Shown: positions 9,077-17,916 of the stretch, piece by piece
Layout: the number at the start of each line of letters is the position of its first letter
Position numbering within the stretch: the stretch's first letter is position 1
Source of the DNA: Deinococcus radiotolerans
GTDB taxonomy: Bacteria; Deinococcota; Deinococci; Deinococcales; Deinococcaceae
Assembly (NCBI RefSeq): GCF_014647435.1
Contig: NZ_BMPE01000026.1
Location: 1 to 48,363, forward strand
Reading direction: 5' to 3'
DNA length: 48,363 bases
Position numbers and translations under genes: made by a program
The notes under the pieces: model-generated
Database searches by the model: none
Seen by the model: only the letters and a program-made list of their open reading frames with translations
What the model was told of the DNA's origin: nothing

Positions 9077-10196
9077 ACGCGCCGAACTGCGTGTCGTGTC
9101 CCTGCCGCTGCTGCGCCCCTTCCGGACCTCCTTCGGCGAAATCCGCGACAAGACCTTCATCCTGCTGCGGCTCTACGGCGAAGGCCTGCACGGCGTGGCC
9201 GAAGGCGTCATGGACGCCCGGCCGCAGTACCGCGAGGAGACCATCAGCGGCGCACTGGCCCTCCTGCGCGAAGCCATCCTGCCCGACATTCTCGGACGGC
9301 GCTGGGAGAACCCCGAGCAGCTCACGCGCCACCTCAGCGCTGTGCGCGGCAACCGCATGACCCTGGCCACCGTGGAGATGGCCTATTGGGACCTGTGGGC
9401 CCAGGCGCGCAACCTTCCGCTTTCCACCGTGCTCGGCGGCGTGCGCAACGAAGTGCCGGTGGGGGTCTCGCTCGGCATCCACACGTCGGTCGACGCCACC
9501 GTGGAGAGCGCCGTGCGGCACGCCGAACAGGGGTACCGCCGCATTAAACTCAAGATTCAGCCTGGCTGGGACGTCGAAGTGGTCCGGGCCGTGAAGGCCG
9601 CCCTCGGGACGCTGCCGGTGACCGTGGACGCGAACGCCGCGTACTCCCTGGCGGACCTCAACGTCCTGCGCGCGCTCGATGACCTCGGCCTGGACTACAT
9701 CGAGCAGCCCCTAGCGTGGGACGACCTGCGCGACCACGCCAAACTCCAGGCGCTCATGCGCACGCCCCTGTGCCTCGACGAGTGCATCACCACCGCCCAG
9801 GACGCCCGCAAGGCGCTCGAAACCGCCGCCTGCCGCCTCGTCAACATCAAAGTCGGGCGCGTCGGCGGGCACCTCGAAGCCCGGCGGATCCACGACGTGG
9901 CCACCTCCTTCAGCGCCCCGGTGTGGTGCGGCGGCATGCTCGAAAGCGGCGTCGGCCGGGCCCACAACATTCACCTCGCGTCGCTGGCGAACTTCACCAA
10001 GCCCGGCGACACCAGCTCGTCCTCGCGCTACTGGGCGCGCGACCTGATCCACGAGCCGCTCGAAACCCGCGGCGGCCTGATGCCGGTGCCTGCGGGCCCG
10101 GGCATCGGGGTGACCCTGGACCTGCCGTTTCTGGAGAGCGTCACCCGGCACACCGAGCACCTCGGCCCGGTAACGGTGCCGGTCACGGCGGTATGA
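9066..10196 (+). CDS. N-acylamino-acid racemase (enolase superfamily, NSAR/OSBS)
   Basis: A 376-residue muconate-lactonising-enzyme subgroup protein. The catalytic lysines are K161 and K163 in [11 protein letters not shown] and K262 in NIKVGRVGG; metal ligands are D188 (TVDAN), E213 ([10 protein letters not shown]) and D238 (CLDEC). All lie at constant offset from the D. radiodurans N-acylamino-acid racemase as I remember it, and [11 protein letters not shown] near the C-terminus also matches. The enzyme racemises N-succinyl or N-acetyl amino acids, and many relatives also make o-succinylbenzoate. No menaquinone genes are nearby; the neighbours are an acyltransferase and D-amino acid hydrolases, so racemisation is the likely role. 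ATG 9066 was chosen because homology begins there, although an in-frame extension upstream is open. It overlaps the next gene by 4 nt. Confidence 0.9.
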   Translation: MLLERAELRVVSLPLLRPFRTSFGEIRDKTFILLRLYGEGLHGVAEGVMDARPQYREETISGALALLREAILPDILGRRWENPEQLTRHLSAVRGNRMTLATVEMAYWDLWAQARNLPLSTVLGGVRNEVPVGVSLGIHTSVDATVESAVRHAEQGYRRIKLKIQPGWDVEVVRAVKAALGTLPVTVDANAAYSLADLNVLRALDDLGLDYIEQPLAWDDLRDHAKLQALMRTPLCLDECITTAQDARKALETAACRLVNIKVGRVGGHLEARRIHDVATSFSAPVWCGGMLESGVGRAHNIHLASLANFTKPGDTSSSSRYWARDLIHEPLETRGGLMPVPAGPGIGVTLDLPFLESVTRHTEHLGPVTVPVTAV

Positions 10197-10942
10197 CCGG
10201 CGCGCTGACCGTCCGGGTACTGAGCGGCCTGACGGAACTGTCCCTCACGCCGCCCCTGGCGAGGGCGATCTGGGGTGAGGACGACGGCCCGGAAGACCCG
10301 GTGCTGCTGCAGGTCCTGCAGCGCGTCGGTGGCCTGGTCGCTGGCGCGCTGGACCCGCAGGGCCAAGTGTGGGCGTACCTCGTGGGGCTGCCGACCGCCC
10401 GGGCGGACACCCAGCACTCCCACCGGCTGGGCGTGCACCCGGACGTCCGGCGCCAGGGGCTCGGCGAGCAGCTCAAACGCTTTCAGCAGACGTGGTGCCT
10501 GGAACGGGACGTCACCCGCGTCACCTGGACCTTCGATCCGCTGCTGCTCGCCAACGCCCACCTGAACATCCACCGGCTCGGCGCCGTGGCGGTCGCCTAC
10601 CTGCCCAACTACTACGGGGCGATGGCTGGCATCAACGCTGGCGTGCCCTCCGACCGCTTCGAGGTGGTGTGGCCGCTGGGCGGCGCGCACACCCACGCCC
10701 CGTGGCCCATGGGGCCGGCCGTGGATCCCCTCCGGGACGACCTTCCGGCGGACCTTCCGGGCGCGCTGGCCCTATGCGTGCCGCGCGACTACTACCGCCT
10801 CCTCCGTGAGGATCCGGCGCTGGCCCTCGAGTGGCGCCAGCGCAGCGCGCCGCTGTTCAGCCGGCTGTTCCAGGCCGGCCACACGCTCGTGGACGTGGAC
10901 CTCAGCCGGGGACAGTACCTTTTCCGGCGGACGGCATGCTGA
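10193..10942 (+). CDS. GNAT acyltransferase, COG3375-like, probable amino acid N-succinyltransferase
   Basis: A 249-residue GNAT-fold protein. The acyl-CoA-binding loop is visible as [18 protein letters not shown] (about residues 78-95), followed by [20 protein letters not shown] and LPNYYG, which mark the COG3375 type often found beside N-acylamino-acid racemases. In Geobacillus kaustophilus a GNAT next to NSAR succinylates D-amino acids, committing them to racemisation; I infer the same here. The start overlaps the racemase stop (ATGA), so the two are translationally coupled. The track frame extends far upstream but that part is antisense to nothing real. The acyl donor could be acetyl-CoA instead. 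Confidence 0.8.
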   Translation: MTGALTVRVLSGLTELSLTPPLARAIWGEDDGPEDPVLLQVLQRVGGLVAGALDPQGQVWAYLVGLPTARADTQHSHRLGVHPDVRRQGLGEQLKRFQQTWCLERDVTRVTWTFDPLLLANAHLNIHRLGAVAVAYLPNYYGAMAGINAGVPSDRFEVVWPLGGAHTHAPWPMGPAVDPLRDDLPADLPGALALCVPRDYYRLLREDPALALEWRQRSAPLFSRLFQAGHTLVDVDLSRGQYLFRRTAC

Positions 10943-11964
10943 CGTTCGTGATCCGCCGGCTGCTGGCGCTGCCACTCATTCTGCTGGCCGTGACGCTCTT
11001 GATCGTGCTGGTCATGCAGCTGATCCCGCCCGAGCAGCGCGCCGCGGCGTACGCCAGCAACCTGCAGCAGCTCTCCCAGATTCCCGAGATCATCAAAACA
11101 AACCACCTCGACGGCAACGTCTTCGAGCAGTACGGACTGTGGCTGCGCCAGGCGCTGAGCGGGAACCTCGGCTTCTCCCGCACCAGTGGCCAGCCGGTGC
11201 TTCCCACCCTGCTCTCGCGCTTTCCCGCCACCCTGGAACTCGCGCTCTACACCCTCATTCCACTGATCACGCTCGGCGTCTGGCTGGGCGGTCACGCGGC
11301 CGTGCACCGCAACCGCACGGTCGACACGGTCATCCGGGTGGTCTCGGTCGTGGGCTACAGCGTGCCCAGCTTCGTGCTCGGCGTGTGGCTCCTGGTGATC
11401 TTCTACGGCGCCCTGGACCTGCTGCCCGGCACCGGCAACCTCAGCAACGACGCCGCCGTGCGGCTGCTCACCGGTGAGGTCCGGCACGTGACCGGCCTCG
11501 TCACGGTCGACGCGCTGCTCAGCGGGCGGCTCGACGTGTTCTGGGATGCGCTGGTGCACCTGATCCTGCCGGTGTTCACGCTGCTGGTCGTCAGTGGCGC
11601 CGGCCTGATCAAGGGCACGCGGGCCAGCATGATCGAGGCGCTAAACAGCGACTACATCCGCACTGCGCGGGCCAAGGGCGTCAGTGAGCGCGTCATCGTC
11701 CGCAAGCACGCCCGGCGCAACGCGCTGCTGACCGTGGTGACCCTGTCGGCCCTCAGCGTGTCCGGGCTGCTGCAGGGCGCCGTGATCGCCGAGACCCTCT
11801 ACGGCTACCCCGGCGTCGGCAGCTGGGCCGCGCAGGCCGCGGCGCTGGGCGACATGCCCGGCGTGCTGGGCTTCGCGCTGCTGACCGCGACCATCGTCGT
11901 GACCGTCAATCTGCTCGCCGACCTGGCCTACACCCTGGTCGACCCCCGGGTGCGGTACGCATGA
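10936..11964 (+). CDS. dppB: Dipeptide/oligopeptide ABC transporter permease, DppB type
   Basis: A 342-residue inner-membrane permease. An N-terminal membrane segment begins [18 protein letters not shown], typical of DppB/OppB. Further segments follow and the EAA-type cytoplasmic loop reads DYIRTARAKGVSERVIVRKH, the contact site for the ATPase. The C-terminus ends TLVDPRVRYA as in the family. ATG 10936 was chosen because the membrane-targeting start lies there; it overlaps the preceding stop by 7 nt. Together with the next gene it should form the translocation pore for peptides delivered by the binding protein at 13051. An extracytoplasmic insertion (about 170-205) follows the DLLPGTGNL stretch. 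Confidence 0.92.
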   Translation: MLTFVIRRLLALPLILLAVTLLIVLVMQLIPPEQRAAAYASNLQQLSQIPEIIKTNHLDGNVFEQYGLWLRQALSGNLGFSRTSGQPVLPTLLSRFPATLELALYTLIPLITLGVWLGGHAAVHRNRTVDTVIRVVSVVGYSVPSFVLGVWLLVIFYGALDLLPGTGNLSNDAAVRLLTGEVRHVTGLVTVDALLSGRLDVFWDALVHLILPVFTLLVVSGAGLIKGTRASMIEALNSDYIRTARAKGVSERVIVRKHARRNALLTVVTLSALSVSGLLQGAVIAETLYGYPGVGSWAAQAAALGDMPGVLGFALLTATIVVTVNLLADLAYTLVDPRVRYA

Positions 11965-12974
11965 GCCTCGTCACGGCCGGCGACTCCGGGTCCGCCCCGG
12001 GCCCGCGGGCAGCCCGCGAATCCGGCACCCGGGGGCGGCTGCGCCGCCTGCAACGCAGCGTGCCCGCGCAGGTTGGCGCCCTGTTGATCGGTCTGTTCGT
12101 GCTGGTCACGGTGCTCGCCCCGGTCCTCGCGCCGCCGCAGGGCAACTGCCGCCGGGCGCTGGGACTGAGCGCCGAGCAGACCGTGCCCGGCCCCGCGGCG
12201 TACCTGCGCGAGGTACTGCTCACGCCCGACGCCTGCCTGCAGATGCCCCGCGAGGGCTTCGCCGCCCAGCCCACCCCGCCCGCCCCGGACGCCCCGCTCG
12301 GGCGGGTGGGCGGCTACGACATCCGCTACGGGCTGGTGTGGGGCACGCGCACCGCGTTCTTCCTGGGCCTCACGGTCCTGGCCATCACCCTGACCGTCGG
12401 CAGCCTGGTGGGCCTGATCGCCGGGTTCTATGGTGGGCTCGCCGACACCCTGCTGATGCGCTTCACCGATGTGATCTTCGCCTTTCCCGCCCTGGTGTTG
12501 ATGCTCGTGCTTGTGGCCGCGCTCGGCCCGGGGCTGCAGAACATCATCATCGCCCTGAGCCTGGTGTCCTGGGCCGCGCTCGCCCGGGTGGTCCGTTCGG
12601 AGGTCCTGCGGCTGCGCGAACTGGAGTTCGTCGCCGCCGCGCAGAGCCTCGGGGCCAGCCCCGGCCGCGTCGCGCTGCGCCACGTGCTGCCCGGCGCGAC
12701 CGGCCCGCTGCTGAGCCTCGCCGTGCTGGAGATGGGCGCGCTGCCCATCGTGGCGGGCGCGCTGTCCTTCCTAGGGCTGGGCACGCCGCTCGGCTACGCC
12801 GACTGGGGCCAGCTGATCGCCCTGGCCCAGAAATGGATTCAGGGCCCGCCCGGCGAGCCGTTCGCCTACTGGTACGTCACGCTCTTTCCCGGCCTGTGCA
12901 TCGTCCTGTACAGCGTCGCCTGGAACCTCCTGGGGGACGCGCTCAGCGAAGCGTTCGATCCCCGCAACCGCTGA
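11961..12974 (+). CDS. dppC: Dipeptide/oligopeptide ABC transporter permease, DppC type
   Basis: A 337-residue permease that pairs with DppB. The first membrane segment (about 36-55) is followed by a long extracytoplasmic loop, then GRVGGYDIRYGLVWGTRTAF and five more hydrophobic segments. The EAA loop reads EFVAAAQSLGASPGRVALRH, and FLGLGTPLGYADWG is characteristic of DppC/OppC. ATGA overlap with dppB. No DppD/DppF ATPase gene follows or occurs elsewhere in the window, so the pore must borrow an ATPase encoded elsewhere. Confidence 0.92.
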   Translation: MSLVTAGDSGSAPGPRAARESGTRGRLRRLQRSVPAQVGALLIGLFVLVTVLAPVLAPPQGNCRRALGLSAEQTVPGPAAYLREVLLTPDACLQMPREGFAAQPTPPAPDAPLGRVGGYDIRYGLVWGTRTAFFLGLTVLAITLTVGSLVGLIAGFYGGLADTLLMRFTDVIFAFPALVLMLVLVAALGPGLQNIIIALSLVSWAALARVVRSEVLRLRELEFVAAAQSLGASPGRVALRHVLPGATGPLLSLAVLEMGALPIVAGALSFLGLGTPLGYADWGQLIALAQKWIQGPPGEPFAYWYVTLFPGLCIVLYSVAWNLLGDALSEAFDPRNR

Positions 12975-13050
12975 CCCCCTTCCCGCGCCTGTCCGCGATC
13001 CGCGCGTCCCCTGTCCGCCCGCCCCCCGTCTTCCGTCCGGAGGTCTGCCC

Positions 13051-14724
13051 ATGAAGCGTTCCCTGATTCCCCTGTCCGGCGCCCTGCTTGGCTCCCTCGC
13101 CGCCGCCACGCCACGCGACACCCTCGTCTACCAGGTCGCGGCGGCCGTGGCGAGCGTCGAACCCGCTCAGGCCGTCGCCACGTACGACGTGCTGCCCGTC
13201 CAGCAGATCTACGAGGGGCTGTACCTGAACAACTTCGGCACGTACACCCCGCTGCTCGCCACCGGCATGACCCAGAGCAAGGACGGCAAGGTCAGCACCT
13301 TCACCCTGCGCAAGAACGTGAAATTCCACGACGGCACCACCATGACCTGCGCCGACGTGGAGTACTCGCTGCGCCGCACCTTCGTGGTAGGCAGTGAAAC
13401 CTCCCTGGCCGCCCAGGTGCGCAGCACCGTCCTCGGCATTCCCGGCTTCACCGCCGACGTCAAGAAGACCTACACCTTCGCCAAACTGGCCGCCGCCGTG
13501 CGGTGCAACGCCGCCGGGCAGCTGGTCCTGACCCTGGACCGCAACGTCCCGAGCCTGCTCGACGCCCTCTCCCAGGCGTACGTCGTGCCCCGCAAGGCGC
13601 TCGTCGCGGGCGGTGACTGGAGCGGGACGGCCAGCGACTTTGCGGCGTTCCTCGGCAAGGACGTCGCGAACTCCGCGCTCGCCCAGAAACCCGTGGGCAC
13701 CGGGGCGTATCAGTTCGTGGCGCGCGACCCGAGCCGCTTCATCCTGAAGGCCTTCCCGAGCTACTGGGGCGGCGCACCCGCGATCAAGAACGTGATCCTC
13801 CAGAAAGTCGACAGCGACACCGCCCGCGTGCTCGCCCTCCAGAAAGGCGACGCCGATATTGTCATCGTGCCGGACCGCGACACGCTCGCCAAACTCAAGG
13901 GCGTGGCTGGCGTCACCGTGTATGAGTCGCTGCCCAGCCGAGACCTGTCCACCGTGGTGCTGTTCAACCAGAACGTCAAGAACTCCGCGCTGCTGCCCGC
14001 CGGACAGCTTGCCGAGAACAATATGCCCGTCAACCTATTCAGCGACATTCACGTCCGCCGGGCCTTCGCGGCGCTGTTCGACGCGCAGACCTTCACCCGC
14101 GACGCCCTGCAGGGCTTCGGCGTGCCGAAGAACACCACCCTGCCGCCCAACAACTGGGCCGACGACAAGACCCTGCGGCCCCCCACGTACAGCCTCAAGA
14201 CCGCCGAAGCCGAATTCCGCCAGGCCTGGGGCGGCAAACTCTGGAGCACCGGCTTTACCATCCCCATCGACTTCTTCGCGGGCAGCGGCCTGTCTGAGGT
14301 CGTGTCCGGCATCTTCAAGCAGAACATCGAGCGTCTCAACCCCAAATTTCACGTGCAGGTGAACACCGTGGAACTCAGCGCGGCCAACGCCGCCCTGCTC
14401 GGAGGGAAACTGCCCGTCGCGGCCCTCACCTGGGGCGGCGCGGATCCCGACACCGTGCTGCGCGGCCTGTACAGCGCCCAGGGCATCCTCGCGCCCGCCA
14501 CGGGCATCCGGGACCAGAAACTCGAAACGCTGCTCGACCAGGCGAACAACGCAGTCGGTCAGAGCGCGCGCAAGCCGCTGTACCGCACCCTGCTGACCTA
14601 CCTCAACCAGCAGATGTACGGCTTCCCGCTGCCGCAGCCGCTGACCTGGGCCGCCACCGGCTCCACCCTCAAGGGCTACCAGAACTTCCACCGCACCAAC
14701 CTCCTGCGCACCCTATCGAAGTAA
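13051..14724 (+). CDS. Family 5 peptide-binding protein of ABC transporter
   Basis: A 557-residue extracytoplasmic solute-binding protein (DppA/OppA class). A short signal region MKRSLIPLSGALLGSLAAA precedes the mature part; there is no lipobox Cys, so it is probably secreted rather than a lipoprotein. Family marks are VQQIYEGLYLNNFGTYTP, LRKNVKFHDGTTMTCADVEYS, KPVGTGAYQF and DIHVRRAFAALFD. GGAGG lies ahead of the ATG. The 76-nt gap to the permease gene is the largest break in the first half of the operon. The ligand is presumably a peptide, possibly with D-residues, by context only. Confidence 0.9.
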   Translation: MKRSLIPLSGALLGSLAAATPRDTLVYQVAAAVASVEPAQAVATYDVLPVQQIYEGLYLNNFGTYTPLLATGMTQSKDGKVSTFTLRKNVKFHDGTTMTCADVEYSLRRTFVVGSETSLAAQVRSTVLGIPGFTADVKKTYTFAKLAAAVRCNAAGQLVLTLDRNVPSLLDALSQAYVVPRKALVAGGDWSGTASDFAAFLGKDVANSALAQKPVGTGAYQFVARDPSRFILKAFPSYWGGAPAIKNVILQKVDSDTARVLALQKGDADIVIVPDRDTLAKLKGVAGVTVYESLPSRDLSTVVLFNQNVKNSALLPAGQLAENNMPVNLFSDIHVRRAFAALFDAQTFTRDALQGFGVPKNTTLPPNNWADDKTLRPPTYSLKTAEAEFRQAWGGKLWSTGFTIPIDFFAGSGLSEVVSGIFKQNIERLNPKFHVQVNTVELSAANAALLGGKLPVAALTWGGADPDTVLRGLYSAQGILAPATGIRDQKLETLLDQANNAVGQSARKPLYRTLLTYLNQQMYGFPLPQPLTWAATGSTLKGYQNFHRTNLLRTLSK

Positions 14725-14767
14725 ACGTCACTTCCGCCGCCCTTTTCCCCAACATCAAGGAGTTGCC

Positions 14768-16258
14768 ATGACTGCACCGACGACCCCCACGACCCCCACC
14801 GACCTCGCCGAACGGTTCGAACACGAAGCCCGGCGCCTGCTCGAAGAATTCCAGGTCCCCGGCGTGTCCCTCGGGCTGCTGACGCCCGAAGGCGACCACC
14901 TCGTGACCCTGGGGGTGACCAGCCTGGAAAACCCACTCCCGGTCACCACCGACACTATCTTCCAGATCGGCAGCACCACCAAGACCCTCACCTCCCTGAC
15001 CATCTCGGTGCTGGAAGCGCAGGGCAAACTCAGTCGCGACGACCTGATTCGCACCCACCTGCCGGACTTCCGGCTCAAGGACGAGTCCGTGGCGGCCGAG
15101 CTGACCATCCTCGACACCCTGACCCACCAGGGCGGCTTCCAGGGCGACCTGTTCGAGGACACCGGCGACGGCGACGACGCCCTTGCCAGGGTGCTCGACC
15201 TGCTCGCCGACGCGCCGCAGATGGTCCCGCTGCGCGGCCACTGGAGTTACAACAACGCCGGGTTCTACATTACCGGGCGGGTCATCGAGGTGGTGACCGG
15301 CCTGACCTGGGAAGCGGCGGTGACCGAACTTGTGCTCAAACCGCTCGGCATGACGAAGACCCTGTTCTTCCCCAACGAGATCATGACCCACCGCTTCGCC
15401 GCCGGGCACAACAAGATCGGCGAGGAGTTCGTCGTGCAGCGGCCCTGGCAGATGGTCCGTTCGGCCGGCCCGGCGGGCAGCACCTGCTCATCGACCGTGA
15501 ACGACATGGCCCGCTACGCCCACTACGTCATGTCCGGCACGGTGCCCAGCCCCCAGACGGACACCGATGTCAGCGCCGAGGACACCCCCAAGGCCGATAC
15601 GGCGTCCGGCGCCGCGACCCTCGCCACGCTCGACCGGACCCGGCTGTGGGCGCCGGTGCGGTCCATCGGCATCGCGCTCAACGGCTTCCCCGGCGACCAG
15701 GGGCAGATCGGGCAGAGCTGGTTCATCGACCAGTACGACGCCGCGACGATCCTCAGTCACGGCGGCACCACCGTCGGCCACCAGTCGGACTTCTGGCTGT
15801 CCCCGGACCGGGGCGTGGCTTTCATCGCCCTGACGAACGGCAGCAACGGCCACGCCTACAACCGCCGGCTCAGCGAATGGGTCAAGCGCGAGGTGCTGGG
15901 CCTCACGGCGCCCGACACCACTGACCACCAGCCCAGCGACGACGACCTTCAGGAGCTCGCCGGCACGTACCTGGTCGTCGGGCAGCCGCTCAAGATGGAA
16001 GCGGAGGTGCGCGGCGGCGTGCTGACCCTCCTGATTCCCGACACCGCGGGGGGCGGCACCAAGGACGCCGCCCTGCGCTTCATCGCCCCGGACCGTGCGA
16101 TCATCAGTGGCGGCGACATGGACGGGTACGCCATCGACTTCCTGCGTGACGAAACGGGCCAGGTGGAGTTCCTGAAGGTCGTCGTGCGGCTCTACCCCCG
16201 CCAGCGCGACGAGGCGCCGGCCACCGCGCAGCCCCTGCCGGCGCTGGAAGAGGTGTGA
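14768..16258 (+). CDS. Class-C beta-lactamase-fold serine hydrolase, copy 1
   Basis: A 496-residue penicillin-binding-protein/beta-lactamase-fold enzyme. Active-site motifs are S69-T-T-K72, Y161-N-N163 and H331-G-G333 (the KTG equivalent). No signal peptide is present, so it is likely cytoplasmic and acts on imported substrate. Family members with this HGG motif include D-aminopeptidases, esterases and D-amino acid amidases. A C-terminal domain (about 395-490) resembles the beta-barrel found in D-aminopeptidases. AAGGAG precedes the ATG. A close paralogue lies at 19099, sharing the N-terminus MTAPTTP and all motifs at identical positions. In this operon a D-aminopeptidase-like role is likely; beta-lactamase activity is not expected. 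Confidence 0.85.
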   Translation: MTAPTTPTTPTDLAERFEHEARRLLEEFQVPGVSLGLLTPEGDHLVTLGVTSLENPLPVTTDTIFQIGSTTKTLTSLTISVLEAQGKLSRDDLIRTHLPDFRLKDESVAAELTILDTLTHQGGFQGDLFEDTGDGDDALARVLDLLADAPQMVPLRGHWSYNNAGFYITGRVIEVVTGLTWEAAVTELVLKPLGMTKTLFFPNEIMTHRFAAGHNKIGEEFVVQRPWQMVRSAGPAGSTCSSTVNDMARYAHYVMSGTVPSPQTDTDVSAEDTPKADTASGAATLATLDRTRLWAPVRSIGIALNGFPGDQGQIGQSWFIDQYDAATILSHGGTTVGHQSDFWLSPDRGVAFIALTNGSNGHAYNRRLSEWVKREVLGLTAPDTTDHQPSDDDLQELAGTYLVVGQPLKMEAEVRGGVLTLLIPDTAGGGTKDAALRFIAPDRAIISGGDMDGYAIDFLRDETGQVEFLKVVVRLYPRQRDEAPATAQPLPALEEV

Positions 16259-17916
16259 GCGACGCGGTCTGGATCACGGGCGGCACCGTGATCGACGGCA
16301 CCGGCGCGCCCGGCCGCCAGGCGGAGGTGATGCTCGAAGGCGGCCGCGTCACCCGGCTCGCGCCGCGCGGCACGCCCGCCCCCGCCGGCGCCGAGGTGGT
16401 GGACGCCGCGGGACACGTCGTCGCCCCCGGCTTCATCGACGTGATGAGTCACTCGGTCGCCACGCTGCTGCACGACCCCCGCAGCCTGGGCAAGGTCACG
16501 CAGGGCGTCACCACCGAAATCATGGGCGAAGGCTGGACCCCCGCGCCTGCCGTACCCGGGGAACCGCACGGCTTTCCCGTGCACGGCCTGCCCGGCGGCG
16601 ACGAACGCTGGGCGGCCCGCTCCAGGGGCTGGACCCGCTTCGGGGACTGGCTCGCGGCGCAGAAGGAGGTGGGCGCCGCGGTGAACTTCGGCTCGTTCCT
16701 CGGCGGGGCCACCGTGCGCATGGCCGCCCGGGGCCACGCCCAGGGGGAGAGCACGCCCGAGGAACTGGGGCGGATGTGTCAGGTGACGCGCGAGGCGATG
16801 GAGGACGGCGCCTTCGGCCTCGCCACCGCCCTCATCTACCCGCCCGGCAGTTACGCGGGCACCGACGAACTCGTGGCAATCTGCCGCGAGGTCGCGGCTT
16901 ACGGCGGCATCTACATCACCCACATGCGCTCCGAAGGCGAGGGGTTGCTCGGCGGCCTCGAGGAGGCGCTGGACATCACCGCCCGCAGCGGAGCGCGCCT
17001 GCACCTCTATCACCTCAAGGCGGCCGGCCGGCCCGCCTGGCCGCTGATGGAACCGCTGATCGAGCGCGTGAATGCCGAGCGCGCCGCGGGGCGCGACATT
17101 CACGCCGACCTGTACCTTTACACCGCCGGCGGGACGGGTCTGTCGGCCGTCACGCCGCCCTGGGCGAGTGAGGACGACGCGCTGCGCGAGCGGCTGCTGG
17201 ACCCGGCGCAGCGCGCCCGCATTCGCCAGGCGATGCTCGAGCCCGACGGCACCTGGGAGCCGCTGGGCAGCCTAGCCGGCCCCGAGGGGGTCTTTCCGGT
17301 GGGCCTGCGGCACCCGGACCACCAGCCCTACGTGGGCCGCTCTCTGGCAGAGATCGCCGGCCTGCGCGGCCAGGACTGGATCGACGCGGCCCTCGATCTG
17401 ATCACCGCGGAGCCCGGCCGGGTGGGCAGCCTCTTTCACCTGATGAGCGAAGCAAACATCGAGCGGCAGCTGCGCGAACCGTGGGTCATGCTGGGGTCTG
17501 ACGCGGCGGGCTACGACCCGGCCGCCCGGACGGACGGCGGCACGGGTGGGCACCCCCGCTCGTTCGGGAATTTCACCCGGCTGCTCGCCCATTACGTCCG
17601 GGACCGTCAGATTCTGACCCTGGAGGACGCCGTGCACCGCATGACCGGACTCCCGGCGCGCCACCTGCGCCTCGAGGGGCGCGGTGAACTGCGCGAAGGC
17701 GCCTGCGCGGACGTGGTGATCTTCGACCCGGCCGGCGTGCGCGACCGGGCCACCTACGCCGACTCCGAGCAGCTGTCCGAAGGTGTCCGGGACGTCTGGG
17801 TGAATGGTGTTGCGGTCCTGCGCGGTGGCGAACACACCGGGGCCCGCCCCGGACGCCGCCTGTACGGCCCGGGCTCCCACCCCGCAGGAGACCCGCATGA
17901 CGCGCCCACTGCCTGA
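16255..17916 (+). CDS. N-acyl-D-amino-acid deacylase-like amidohydrolase
   Basis: A 553-residue metal-dependent amidohydrolase of the D-aminoacylase group, which removes acyl groups from N-acyl-D-amino acids. It begins WITGGTVIDGTGAPGRQAEV and has HVVAPGFIDVMSHS, GVTTEIMGE, ITHMRSEGEGLLGGL, LYHLKAAG and VMLGSDAAGYDPAART, then a composite-domain C-terminus. The first His of the usual HxH metal pair is Met64 (MSH), and the Cys usually after GVTT is absent, so metal binding differs from classical D-aminoacylase. A GTG start overlaps the preceding stop (GTGA). The context supports a D-amino acid substrate, but dipeptide or cyclic-amide hydrolysis is possible. Confidence 0.8.
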   Translation: MSDAVWITGGTVIDGTGAPGRQAEVMLEGGRVTRLAPRGTPAPAGAEVVDAAGHVVAPGFIDVMSHSVATLLHDPRSLGKVTQGVTTEIMGEGWTPAPAVPGEPHGFPVHGLPGGDERWAARSRGWTRFGDWLAAQKEVGAAVNFGSFLGGATVRMAARGHAQGESTPEELGRMCQVTREAMEDGAFGLATALIYPPGSYAGTDELVAICREVAAYGGIYITHMRSEGEGLLGGLEEALDITARSGARLHLYHLKAAGRPAWPLMEPLIERVNAERAAGRDIHADLYLYTAGGTGLSAVTPPWASEDDALRERLLDPAQRARIRQAMLEPDGTWEPLGSLAGPEGVFPVGLRHPDHQPYVGRSLAEIAGLRGQDWIDAALDLITAEPGRVGSLFHLMSEANIERQLREPWVMLGSDAAGYDPAARTDGGTGGHPRSFGNFTRLLAHYVRDRQILTLEDAVHRMTGLPARHLRLEGRGELREGACADVVIFDPAGVRDRATYADSEQLSEGVRDVWVNGVAVLRGGEHTGARPGRRLYGPGSHPAGDPHDAPTA

